From Bog-532 sp963833835 (lineage in GTDB: Bacteria > Actinomycetota > Actinomycetes > Streptosporangiales > Streptosporangiaceae): a stretch of 64,000 nt of DNA. This document shows positions 48,120-55,375 of the stretch, piece after piece. Location: contig CAWHZI010000007.1 in assembly GCA_963833835.1 (NCBI GenBank), forward strand, positions 1-64,000, given 5' to 3'. Under the pieces are notes generated by a model that was not told where the DNA came from, did no database searches, and saw only the letters and a list, made by a program, of their open reading frames with translations. Both the position numbers and the translations under genes were made by a program. Position 1 is the stretch's first letter, and the number at the start of each line of letters is the position of its first letter.

Positions 48120-49778
48120 ATGAAACAGATCGTTGCTCTTAACCGTGTCCGGAAATCCTATGACGGCAAAGTCGTCCTGGACGATGTCACCCTGGCGTTC
48201 TTGCCTGGTGCCAAGATCGGCGTGGTCGGGCCAAACGGGATGGGCAAATCGACGCTGCTGCGGGTCATGGCCGGCCTGGGACAGCCGTCCAACGGCCAGG
48301 TTGTTCTCATGCCCGGTCACAGCGTCGGGATCCTGCCGCAGGAACCGGCACTGGATGAAAGCAAGACCGTGCTCGGCAACGTGGAAGAGGGCGGGGCCGG
48401 GACCAAGGCCCTGATCGAGCGGTACAACGAGGTCGCCGCGAAACTGGCGGAAGCCTACTCCGATGAACTGCTCGAGGAGATGGGCCGTCTGCAGGAGCAG
48501 CTGGACTACCGCGACGCCTGGGACCCGGACAGTCGCGTCGAGCAGGCGATGAATGCGCTGCGCTGCCCGCCCCCGGACGCGGAGGTGGGGCCACTGTCGG
48601 GCGGGGAACGGCGTCGGGTCGCGCTGTGCCGACTGCTACTGTCGCAGCCGGATCTGCTGCTGCTGGACGAGCCGACCAACCACCTGGACGCGGAAAGTGT
48701 CGCGTGGCTGGAGCAGCATCTGGACAAGTACCCCGGCACGGTGGTCGCGGTCACCCACGACCGTTATTTCCTGGACAACGTGGCGGGCTGGATCCTGGAA
48801 CTCGACCGCGGGCACGCCTATCCCTATGAGGGGAACTACTCCACCTATCTGGAGACCAAAGCGGCCCGCATCAAGGTCGAAGGACAGCGCGACGCCAAGC
48901 TTCGCAGGCGGCTCGAAGACGAACTGGACTGGGTGCGGTCCAGCCCGCGCGCCCGCCAGGCCAAGAGCCGGGCCCGGCTGGACCGGTACGAGCAGATGGC
49001 TGCGGAGGCAGCCTCGCGGGACAAGCTCGACTTCGACGAGATCCAGATCCCCCCCGGTCCCCGGCTGGGCAATCTCGTGGTTGAGGCCGATTATTTGGTC
49101 AAGGGATCCGGGGACCGCCTGCTGATCGACGGGCTCACATTCAGTCTCCCGCCCAACGGCCTCGTCGGGGTGATCGGCCCGAATGGGGTCGGCAAGACCA
49201 CCTTGCTGAAAATGATCCTTGGTGAGGAGCAGCCGGACGCGGGAACCATCCGGGTCGGCGATACGGTGCAGATCTCCTACGTCAATCAGCTGCGGGCCGG
49301 GATCGATCCAGACAAGACCGTGTGGGAGGTCATCTCCGGCGGCGAAACGTACATCCCTGCCGGGCGAGCCGAGATCCCCAGCCGCGCGTACGTGGCCGCG
49401 TTCGGGTTCAAGGGCTCCGATCAGCAGAAACCAGCAGGGCTGTTGTCCGGCGGTGAACGCGGCCGGGTGAATCTGGCGCTCACGCTCAGGCAGGGCGGCA
49501 ACCTGCTGCTACTGGATGAGCCAGCCAATGACCTGGATGTGGAGACGCTGGCCTCGCTGGAGGACGCGCTGCTCGGTTTCCCTGGCTGCGCGGTGATCAC
49601 CAGCCACGATCGGTGGTTCCTGGACCGGGTCGCGACCCACATTCTGGCCTGGGAAGGCGGGCCGGACTGGTTCTGGTTTGAGGGCAACTTCGCCGCCTAC
49701 GAAAAGAACAAGGTCGAGCGCCTCGGCGAGGCAGCCGCCCGTCCGCACCGTGTCACCTACCGCAAACTGACCCGCTGA
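48120..49778 (+). CDS. ettA: ABC-F family ATPase (EttA-like)
   Basis: 552 residues, two ABC domains without membrane spans. Walker A motifs are VGPNGMGKSTLLRVMAG and IGPNGVGKTTLLKMILG; signatures LSGGERRRVALCRLL and LSGGERGRVNLALTL; Walker B LLLLDEPTNHLDAES and LLLLDEPANDLDVET. The linker and C-terminal YRKLTR end match EttA, the translational throttle ABC-F that gates ribosome entry into elongation. Start ATG 48120; the frame is open upstream but crosses the aptamer. First gene of a three-gene unit. Confidence 0.88.
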   Translation: MKQIVALNRVRKSYDGKVVLDDVTLAFLPGAKIGVVGPNGMGKSTLLRVMAGLGQPSNGQVVLMPGHSVGILPQEPALDESKTVLGNVEEGGAGTKALIERYNEVAAKLAEAYSDELLEEMGRLQEQLDYRDAWDPDSRVEQAMNALRCPPPDAEVGPLSGGERRRVALCRLLLSQPDLLLLDEPTNHLDAESVAWLEQHLDKYPGTVVAVTHDRYFLDNVAGWILELDRGHAYPYEGNYSTYLETKAARIKVEGQRDAKLRRRLEDELDWVRSSPRARQAKSRARLDRYEQMAAEAASRDKLDFDEIQIPPGPRLGNLVVEADYLVKGSGDRLLIDGLTFSLPPNGLVGVIGPNGVGKTTLLKMILGEEQPDAGTIRVGDTVQISYVNQLRAGIDPDKTVWEVISGGETYIPAGRAEIPSRAYVAAFGFKGSDQQKPAGLLSGGERGRVNLALTLRQGGNLLLLDEPANDLDVETLASLEDALLGFPGCAVITSHDRWFLDRVATHILAWEGGPDWFWFEGNFAAYEKNKVERLGEAAARPHRVTYRKLTR

Positions 49779-49793
49779 ACGCCGGGCGCGATC

Positions 49794-50129
49794 ATGGACG
49801 CCAAGGCCTTTGAGGCCGTCAGGCAGGCCGAGTGGATCGTCTGGCTGGCGGGCTGGCGCATCCAGGAGCAGATCGTACTGGTAGAGCTGGCCGACACACG
49901 GGGCCTGGCGTGCGGCCGCCTGGAACCACGCTCTGAGGTCATCCAGCTGGTCACCTACGATGGCGAGCACCTCGGGCACGTGCGGCGGGAAGGTCCGCGT
50001 GGGACGGGTGAACGCTGGGTAGCTGTGCTGAAGCAGCAGTCCCGGCGGGTCGGCACCTACGGCAGCGCGGCCGCCGCTGCGATGGCGCTCGCCCGGGCCT
50101 GCGGCAAGACGACCCGGAAGACCGGCTGA
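49794..50129 (+). CDS. Hypothetical protein between ABC-F and Nudix genes
   Basis: 111 residues, no recognised family. It reads like a small beta-rich protein (WIVWLAGWRIQEQIVLVELA, VIQLVTYDGEHLGHVRREG) with a basic C-terminal end. Spacing of 15 and 14 bp to its neighbours supports an operon. Confidence 0.55.
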   Translation: MDAKAFEAVRQAEWIVWLAGWRIQEQIVLVELADTRGLACGRLEPRSEVIQLVTYDGEHLGHVRREGPRGTGERWVAVLKQQSRRVGTYGSAAAAAMALARACGKTTRKTG

Positions 50130-50143
50130 AACCGTACCGCGCC

Positions 50144-50629
50144 ATGGAAGCTTGTGATGTAGACGTTCGCTGCTCGGTGATCGTGGTGCGCGATCGGGCG
50201 GTGCTGCTCGTTCACCGCACGCATGACCGGCTGGACGATTGGGTACTGCCGGGCGGGACCCCACGCCGGGCAGAGGGTACAGCCGACTGCATTCGCCGTG
50301 AGCTTTATGCGGAAACTGGCCTGACCCCAGGCCCCGGTGCGGGGGCTTTCATTCTCGAAGCTGTGTCATCAGAACCTGGTCAGCATGTCCTGGACCTTGT
50401 CTTCCTCGCCGAGGAATCAGTGCTGGGCATGATATGCGGACCGCGCGAGCCTGTTCTGGAACCGGGGTTCCTCGCTTCCGGTCAGCTAGCGGAGCTGGGG
50501 CTTCGCCCCCCGCTTGCGGGTTACCTGCACAGATTGCTCGATGCTGACGCGCAACAGTGGGCCCTCTATTTTGGGATGCCATGGCGGCCAGCACGGCAAA
50601 GAGGCGGGGGCCTGCCGGATGCTGGGTGA
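50144..50629 (+). CDS. Nudix hydrolase, paralogue of the one at 29788
   Basis: 161 residues. Nudix box GGTPRRAEGTADCIRRELYA, then ETGL. Shared blocks with the first Nudix: VRCSVIVVRD, VLLVHR, DDWVLPGGTPR and RPPLAGYLHRL. The glutamates of the box are present. Third gene of the ABC-F unit. Substrate unknown; an anhydride or nucleotide clean-up role in fluoride stress is possible. Confidence 0.85.
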   Translation: MEACDVDVRCSVIVVRDRAVLLVHRTHDRLDDWVLPGGTPRRAEGTADCIRRELYAETGLTPGPGAGAFILEAVSSEPGQHVLDLVFLAEESVLGMICGPREPVLEPGFLASGQLAELGLRPPLAGYLHRLLDADAQQWALYFGMPWRPARQRGGGLPDAG

Positions 50630-50765
50630 TCTGTGCGCGAGGCGTGCCGCCGTCCCCGTAGTCGACGAGCTATGCGGCCGGTCACCAACGTCGGGGCCAT
50701 CTCACTGAGCAGGAGCGGCCCTCAGAGCGCGGCCTTCGGCGTCGAGTAGGTTCGAACGACGGGAC

Positions 50766-50942
50766 TTACGCGCCTTCGCACGCCTCGCAGTAAGTGAGCA
50801 GCTGCAGCAAGACCGATTCACCACCGGTGGCCGGTTCCAGCACGTAGCAGACCGTTGACGCCGACGGCAAACCGCACGAGCCACACCACGTGCCGGACTC
50901 CACGCTCAAGATCACTATGCGCAGGTACAAAGCCGACTGCAT
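50766..50942 (-). CDS. Small cysteine-rich zinc-ribbon-like protein (58 aa)
   Basis: ATG 50942 has AGGAGG 5 bp upstream. The peptide has two CxxC pairs, SGTWCGSCGLPSAS and TYCEACEGA, plus a Cys at CYVL, typical of a zinc ribbon. An upstream in-frame ATG lies inside the aptamer and is rejected as start. It is the only gene directly after riboswitch 13. Confidence 0.6.
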   Translation of the reverse strand: MQSALYLRIVILSVESGTWCGSCGLPSASTVCYVLEPATGGESVLLQLLTYCEACEGA

Positions 50943-50974
50943 CGCGGCCTCCTCGCTGTTCGAAGATCGCTTAG

Positions 50975-51041
50975 CAGAGGCCATCAGCGGAAACTTAGGC
51001 GCACAGCGCCGACTCCACGGTTACGGCGAGCCTCATCACCT
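50975..51041 (-). promoter_or_regulatory. Fluoride riboswitch 13, upstream of the zinc-ribbon protein
   Basis: On the minus strand: P1 AGGTG/CGCC-type around ATGAGGCT, GTAACCG, long P2 with an inner GGCGC/GCGCC hairpin, then CCGCTGATGGCCTCTGC. The pseudoknot GAGGC/GCCTC is perfect. GGCCTC can pair with the GAGGCC at the ribosome site of the gene. Confidence 0.88.
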
Positions 51042-51048
51042 GTGTTCA

Positions 51049-51077
51049 ATTGTGAACCGCAACGCGGCTGCTTGCAA
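51049..51077 (-). promoter_or_regulatory. Promoter of the zinc-ribbon unit
   Basis: Minus-strand TTGCAA (51072-51077) and CACAAT (51049-51054), spacer 17 bp, start near 51042, which is the aptamer edge. Confidence 0.58.
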
Positions 51078-51299
51078 CCCCAGCGAGACGATCAGGACGG
51101 CTCGCCAGTGGCTCGGCCGATCATGGGGCACTGGGCGTGATGCCGCGGCGGGACGCTGGGCGCGGGCGGGTCCGCCCAATGTTTTTAGCGGGCTCGCCGC
51201 CAGCCCACCGGAGGCTAGCCAGGCGGAGCCGCAAATCCTCGCGACTGGGCGGTTTGACCCGCATGTTCGCGGAGACCTGCGCCGCGATCTGGTGATGGG

Positions 51300-51407
51300 G
51301 CCGCCGGCACTGCGCGAGCCTTCGTAGGTGAAGTCGGCGAAGAAGCTCATGATCCCCACCATGAGCACGAACCTCAGCGCTGGAGGACGCAAAGTCCGTG
51401 AGAGCAC
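51300..51407 (-). pseudogene. MFS transporter remnant (N-terminal start only)
   Basis: GTG 51407 with CAGGAGG just upstream opens a frame RTLRPPALRFVLMVGIMSFF followed by ADFTYEGSRS, the standard first helix and loop of a group of MFS exporters. The similarity then ends and the frame becomes arginine-rich. The rest of the transporter is missing. Confidence 0.5.
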
Positions 51408-51530
51408 GAACCTCCTGACCAGTAAACTCGCTCAGCCAGGCCTCAGCCTCAGCCTCAGCTGATCTTCGGCCGTGTCGGGCCGCTATAAAGAGGCGGATAC
51501 CGGAAAAAGAGAACGAACGCCCAGGACGGT

Positions 51531-53156
51531 TCATCCAGTCTCAGGTGGGTCTGATAGCGCGGCGATCTGACTGGCCTGCCTGGTCCGGCTATTCGAGCGG
51601 ATTTCGCCGTTCGGGATCGCTGCATCGGCAATTGGGATCGAGGTTTTGTCTTCGTCCAGCCAGCCGCCGAGCTGGTAGTAGAGGTCTTCTCCGTAGCTGG
51701 TCGGGAGTGGGTTTTTGACGGCGAGCTTGTAGTCCCGTTGCCCGTCGGCCCGGCGCTCGGCCCGCAGGAACAGCGTGGTGGGCGCGTGCTGTCGGCGGAA
51801 GCGATCAGCCAGGTTGTACCGGTGGGTGACGAAGAACACCTTGATATGCGCCTCCAGCAGGGCGCCGACGATCCCGTATCCGATTTCGGACCCTTCACGT
51901 TCGTTCGTGCCGGCGAAAGACTCGTTGAACAGCATCAGGGATCCCGGCCTGATCTGGCCGGCGATTACATTCATGCGCCTGAGCTCGTCATCCAGCCGCC
52001 CGCTGGTCATGCTGGAGTCTTCTTCCCGGATGAAGTGAGTGAGGATTCCGCGGATCGCGTTCGCCTGGTAGGAGCGAGCGGTGACGAACAGTCCAGACTG
52101 CATCATGAGCTGGGCCACGCCGACGCTACGCAGGAACGTGGATTTCCCACCCGAATTGGCGCCAGTGATGATGACCAGCTGTTTCCCATCCGCTTGCACA
52201 TCGTTGCCAACCACCAGGTCCTGGGATTGCAGCGTCAGGCAGGCATCGCGGAGGTCGGTGCAGCCAAAGGCGAGCGATGACGGCTGGACCGGGTCGGGAA
52301 CGGTGACCGGTACGCCCTTGGCGGCCAGCCGGTCGGCGAGGTTGAGGCAGCCGACATAAAAGCCGAGTTCGGCGCGCAGCATAGTGAAGTAGCTACCGAT
52401 GTGATCGGCGGACTGGGCGGCAGCGTTGGCGACCAGGTTGATACCTCGGCTGGTGAGGTCGGACAGAATCTGGCCACCGGCCTCGTCGCGGGGGGAGATG
52501 GTGAATGAGTAGGAGGTACGCGGCCCGATCCCGAGCCGCTGGGCCCACCGCCGCCGAGCCTCGCCCGGGTCGCGGAGGACTAGGTCGGCGGGGCTGTTAT
52601 CTGGATTAAGGCGGCCGCTAATCAGTACCCCGGCACGGAACCGGAGCTGCTTGAGGTAGTCGCTGATCTCTCCGAAGTAGGCGTCGTCCAGGTCGCGCTG
52701 CAGCGTGGCGAATAGCCGTCGGATCCCGTCGGAGCGGAACTCCCCGGCGTGGTCGTCGGCGATCTTCCGCAGCTGCCGCAACCGGGCCACATAGGCCTCG
52801 AGGTAGCCGACCGCACCGGACAGGTTGGATGAGGCGCTCTGGTAGCTGCCGCCATACATTCCCCACACCCGCCGCTTGTCTTCCAGAGCCTCGGTCGCGA
52901 GAGTATGCATCTGGCGGACGACTTCGGGATGGCATAGGCAATCGGCCAGCACCTCCTGCCGGTAGCGAATGGCTTCTGGGTCATTCAGACAGGTGAGCAG
53001 CACCTTCCCGGACAGTTCGTACAGGAGCTTGTCCCCAGCCGCCATCGCCTGCAGCAGCGTGTCCAGCTCGAGGTCGCGGATGAGATCTTCGTGTCCGGGT
53101 GGCAGGTCGGCTCCCCAGTCGAAGTCCCGGTCCCGATAGAGCAGGTAGGCCTTCAC
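51531..53156 (-). CDS. MutS-type ATPase, pair 2 second subunit
   Basis: 541 residues. N-terminal MKAYLLYRDRDFDWGADLPP is shared with the pair 1 second subunit. Walker A is IITGANSGGKSTFLRSVGVA; the loop FTHFIREEDSSMTSGRLDDE-type segment (here LTHF) follows; Walker B is LMLFNESFAGTNEREGSEIG with Asn before the Glu. GTG start at 53156 overlaps the first subunit stop (GTGA). A C-terminal extension of about 45 residues is unique to this copy. Confidence 0.85.
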   Translation of the reverse strand: MKAYLLYRDRDFDWGADLPPGHEDLIRDLELDTLLQAMAAGDKLLYELSGKVLLTCLNDPEAIRYRQEVLADCLCHPEVVRQMHTLATEALEDKRRVWGMYGGSYQSASSNLSGAVGYLEAYVARLRQLRKIADDHAGEFRSDGIRRLFATLQRDLDDAYFGEISDYLKQLRFRAGVLISGRLNPDNSPADLVLRDPGEARRRWAQRLGIGPRTSYSFTISPRDEAGGQILSDLTSRGINLVANAAAQSADHIGSYFTMLRAELGFYVGCLNLADRLAAKGVPVTVPDPVQPSSLAFGCTDLRDACLTLQSQDLVVGNDVQADGKQLVIITGANSGGKSTFLRSVGVAQLMMQSGLFVTARSYQANAIRGILTHFIREEDSSMTSGRLDDELRRMNVIAGQIRPGSLMLFNESFAGTNEREGSEIGYGIVGALLEAHIKVFFVTHRYNLADRFRRQHAPTTLFLRAERRADGQRDYKLAVKNPLPTSYGEDLYYQLGGWLDEDKTSIPIADAAIPNGEIRSNSRTRQASQIAALSDPPETG

Positions 53157-54739
53157 GGTGCGAGCCTTTCGTGTAGCCGCTCATAGGTGACACCGTATTT
53201 CTCGGCGATAGCGAGCGCGTAGGCCAGGCCGTCAGCGGGTTTCCTGACGACCTGGTAGGTGCGCTCGGCCGGGTTGCCGGGGACGATGGTGCTCATCATT
53301 GACACGATCTGCTCCCCGAGTGAGGCCAGCTCGTCGACGAAGGTGACGTAGACCCCGAGGGCACCGAGCTGCATAAGTTTCGTCAGCAGCTTGGTGCCCA
53401 GGAATCGGGCGTCGTCCACGGTGGTGGATGCGAAGGTCTCATTGAGGATCACGATGCTGGCAGGGGTGGCCGCCCGCAGAATCTGCCCGATCCGGATCAG
53501 GTCATCTTCCAGCTTTCCGGTCATCGCGGCGAGGTTCTCCTCCCTTTCGAAATGGGTGAAGATGCCGTTGGGCAGGAACAGACGGGCGGCGCTGCCTGGG
53601 ATCGGGGCGCCGACGCTGGCTAGGTGGTGGAGCTGGCCGAAGGTCCGGGCGAAAGTGGTTTTTCCGCCCTGGTTAGGCCCGGTTATGACGAAGATGCGCT
53701 CAGGGTCCTCCATGGCGAAGTCGTTGGTGACCACCGGCTTGCGCGCGGCGACCAGCTTGCGTGCGAGGGCTAGGTCGAAAATGCCGGTAGCGCTGATTTC
53801 CTTGGAGCTAGCCGAGACTTCGGGGTAGCAAAAGGGCAGCCCGGCGGCGCGGACCGGCGCGATGTAGTCCAGGTAGGCCAGGTAGAACTGGAGCTCAGAG
53901 TCGGCGTGCCGGATTCCCTCATCGAGGAAAACGGCGTGCTGGTGGCAGTAGTCCGCCAGGGTGGTGAACTCTTCGGGGAAAAGCCGCGCCACGAGCTCGG
54001 CGACCTGGGCAGTGATGTGATCTACCCCTGGCTCCACCCGGTAGCGGATCAGGTAGTCCTTGGCCGAACCTTGCTTGAAGCGCTCGAAGATGCTGAGTAC
54101 GGCGGCACTGAGGTCGGGTTCGCTGTTGTAGCGGCTCACCTCCACCCGGTCGCCCCGGATGTTCATGGAGTAGCGAATCTTTCCGAGGGCGTCCCTGCAG
54201 TTCCCGGTATCGCGGGCCAGGGTGGTGAATTCGGCCGAGGCGGCATACGAGGCGAGGTAGTCCCGGAAGGCCAGCAGGGCAGGGGAGCTGAGCCTTGCTG
54301 ACGCCAGATGCGCGGCCATCGCGGCGACCGCGTCGCAGTAGATGGCGGCCGCGTCCAGCAGCCAGCCCTCCCGCTGGTGGCGATACCGCATCTGGTCCAG
54401 CTGGTGCAAGTGAGCGCGTACCTCACCTATCAGCCGGGAAAATTGCCGGACCGCAGCGGAAAGAGCCGGGTCTTCCAGATCCTGGAAGACCTCCTGGCGG
54501 TAGCGAACCGCACCGGCATCGTGCAGGCGGCTGAACAAGACCGCGGTGATGAGGTCGTGCTCATCACGGTCTTGCCCGACCGCCGCCACGATCTGGTCCA
54601 GGTTCAGATCCCGCGCCCAGGAGCGATCCTCGTCCTGCTTCGCGGCGATCGGGGCCGCCGGAGGCTTCTCGGATAGCAAGCTAGGGAAATCGAGCTGGGC
54701 TCCCGGTGCCGTGACGCCAGCCTGCAGGTCCCCGGTCAT
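53153..54739 (-). CDS. MutS-type ATPase, pair 2 first subunit
   Basis: 528 residues, paralogue of the gene at 32445. Walker A is ITGPNQGGKTTFARTFGQLH; Walker B is IVILNETFASTTVDDARFLG; the tail FVDELASLGEQIVSMMS matches the pair 1 copy. No mismatch-recognition domain is visible. The ATG at 54739 (MTGDLQAG) is preferred to the ATG at 54763, because the upstream leader ORF ends exactly in an ATGA overlap at 54739. Confidence 0.85.
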   Translation of the reverse strand: MTGDLQAGVTAPGAQLDFPSLLSEKPPAAPIAAKQDEDRSWARDLNLDQIVAAVGQDRDEHDLITAVLFSRLHDAGAVRYRQEVFQDLEDPALSAAVRQFSRLIGEVRAHLHQLDQMRYRHQREGWLLDAAAIYCDAVAAMAAHLASARLSSPALLAFRDYLASYAASAEFTTLARDTGNCRDALGKIRYSMNIRGDRVEVSRYNSEPDLSAAVLSIFERFKQGSAKDYLIRYRVEPGVDHITAQVAELVARLFPEEFTTLADYCHQHAVFLDEGIRHADSELQFYLAYLDYIAPVRAAGLPFCYPEVSASSKEISATGIFDLALARKLVAARKPVVTNDFAMEDPERIFVITGPNQGGKTTFARTFGQLHHLASVGAPIPGSAARLFLPNGIFTHFEREENLAAMTGKLEDDLIRIGQILRAATPASIVILNETFASTTVDDARFLGTKLLTKLMQLGALGVYVTFVDELASLGEQIVSMMSTIVPGNPAERTYQVVRKPADGLAYALAIAEKYGVTYERLHERLAP

Positions 54740-54807
54740 TGGCGCTCCCGGCGAGGGCAGCATGCTCCCCGCTCAAGGCCCGTGCACCTGGATTCCCGCA
54801 ACGCCAC
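54736..54807 (-). CDS. 23-codon leader ORF coupled to MutS-like pair 2
   Basis: GTG 54807 lies 7 bp after AGGAGG, the ribosome site that the riboswitch helix covers. The 23-residue peptide starts MALRESRCTGLERG and its TGA overlaps the ATG of the MutS-like gene (ATGA). No better ribosome site precedes the MutS-like start. Third instance of the riboswitch plus coupled leader design. Confidence 0.55.
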   Translation of the reverse strand: MALRESRCTGLERGACCPRRERQ

Positions 54808-54844
54808 GACATCGCCTCCTGTGTTCTGACCGCTGGGCGGTCAA

Positions 54845-54891
54845 CAGGAGCCATCAGCCACTAGGGCGAGTTCGGCGAGCTCCATCGCCGT
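54845..54891 (-). promoter_or_regulatory. Fluoride riboswitch 14, upstream of MutS-like pair 2
   Basis: On the minus strand: P1 CGGCG/CGCCG around ATGGAGCT, AACTCGCC, P2 GCC/GGC, then CTGATGGCTCCTG. GGAGC pairs with GCTCC. TAGAAT at 54899-54904 is the -10. Downstream CTCCTGT pairs with ACAGGAG around an inner GACCGC/GCGGTC stem, hiding the AGGAGG of the leader ORF. Confidence 0.9.
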
Positions 54892-55375
54892 AGTTCCAAT
54901 TCTACCGGCCGCACTGAACGCGGCTGGCGCGGGGCAGATCGTTACCGTCGCTAACCCGTTGCCCGGCCGCGAGCAGGCACCTCATGGACCGGCACCCCCT
55001 CCACACGAGCCCAGCCCGCTCGGCCGGGATCAAGGATCTGCTGACCTGCGCATATGGCTTGCACATGCCTAGCGTCAGACGATGGCCGCTTCCGTGACAC
55101 GGATGATGAGGTACTTCGTTCTTGCCGGTAGCGCAGAGCCGATCGATGACAACCTTGATGCGTGGATCGCGGACCTGAATGATTCGTTCGCGTCGTGGCC
55201 GGTCGGCATTTTGCCTCGTACTAAGAAGCAGCACTCCCAGCAGGACTCAAAACTGCGCACACGGCTCCGGTGGCCGGCTCCTCTAATCAGCCGTTCCTAG
55301 GCCTGAGCTGGCCAGACGATGGGTTGCCGAGAGGTGTGGGCTTAGCGACACGATTAGGCCTGGTTTTCCTGTTCA
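54892..55375. other. About 480 bp without a supported gene
   Basis: It contains the promoter of riboswitch 14 at its left end. Short frames exist on both strands, for example plus 55082-55300 (RMMRYFVLAGSAEPIDDNLD), but none has a ribosome site or a recognised family. This is the right boundary of the fluoride island. Confidence 0.4.

Noticed and set aside
54740..54763. ATG 54763 as start of MutS-like pair 2
   Set aside because: Purine-rich sequence abuts it with too little spacing, and the leader ORF ends exactly at ATG 54739.
54902..55300. Short ORFs on both strands right of riboswitch 14
   Set aside because: No ribosome site, no family, mutually overlapping.
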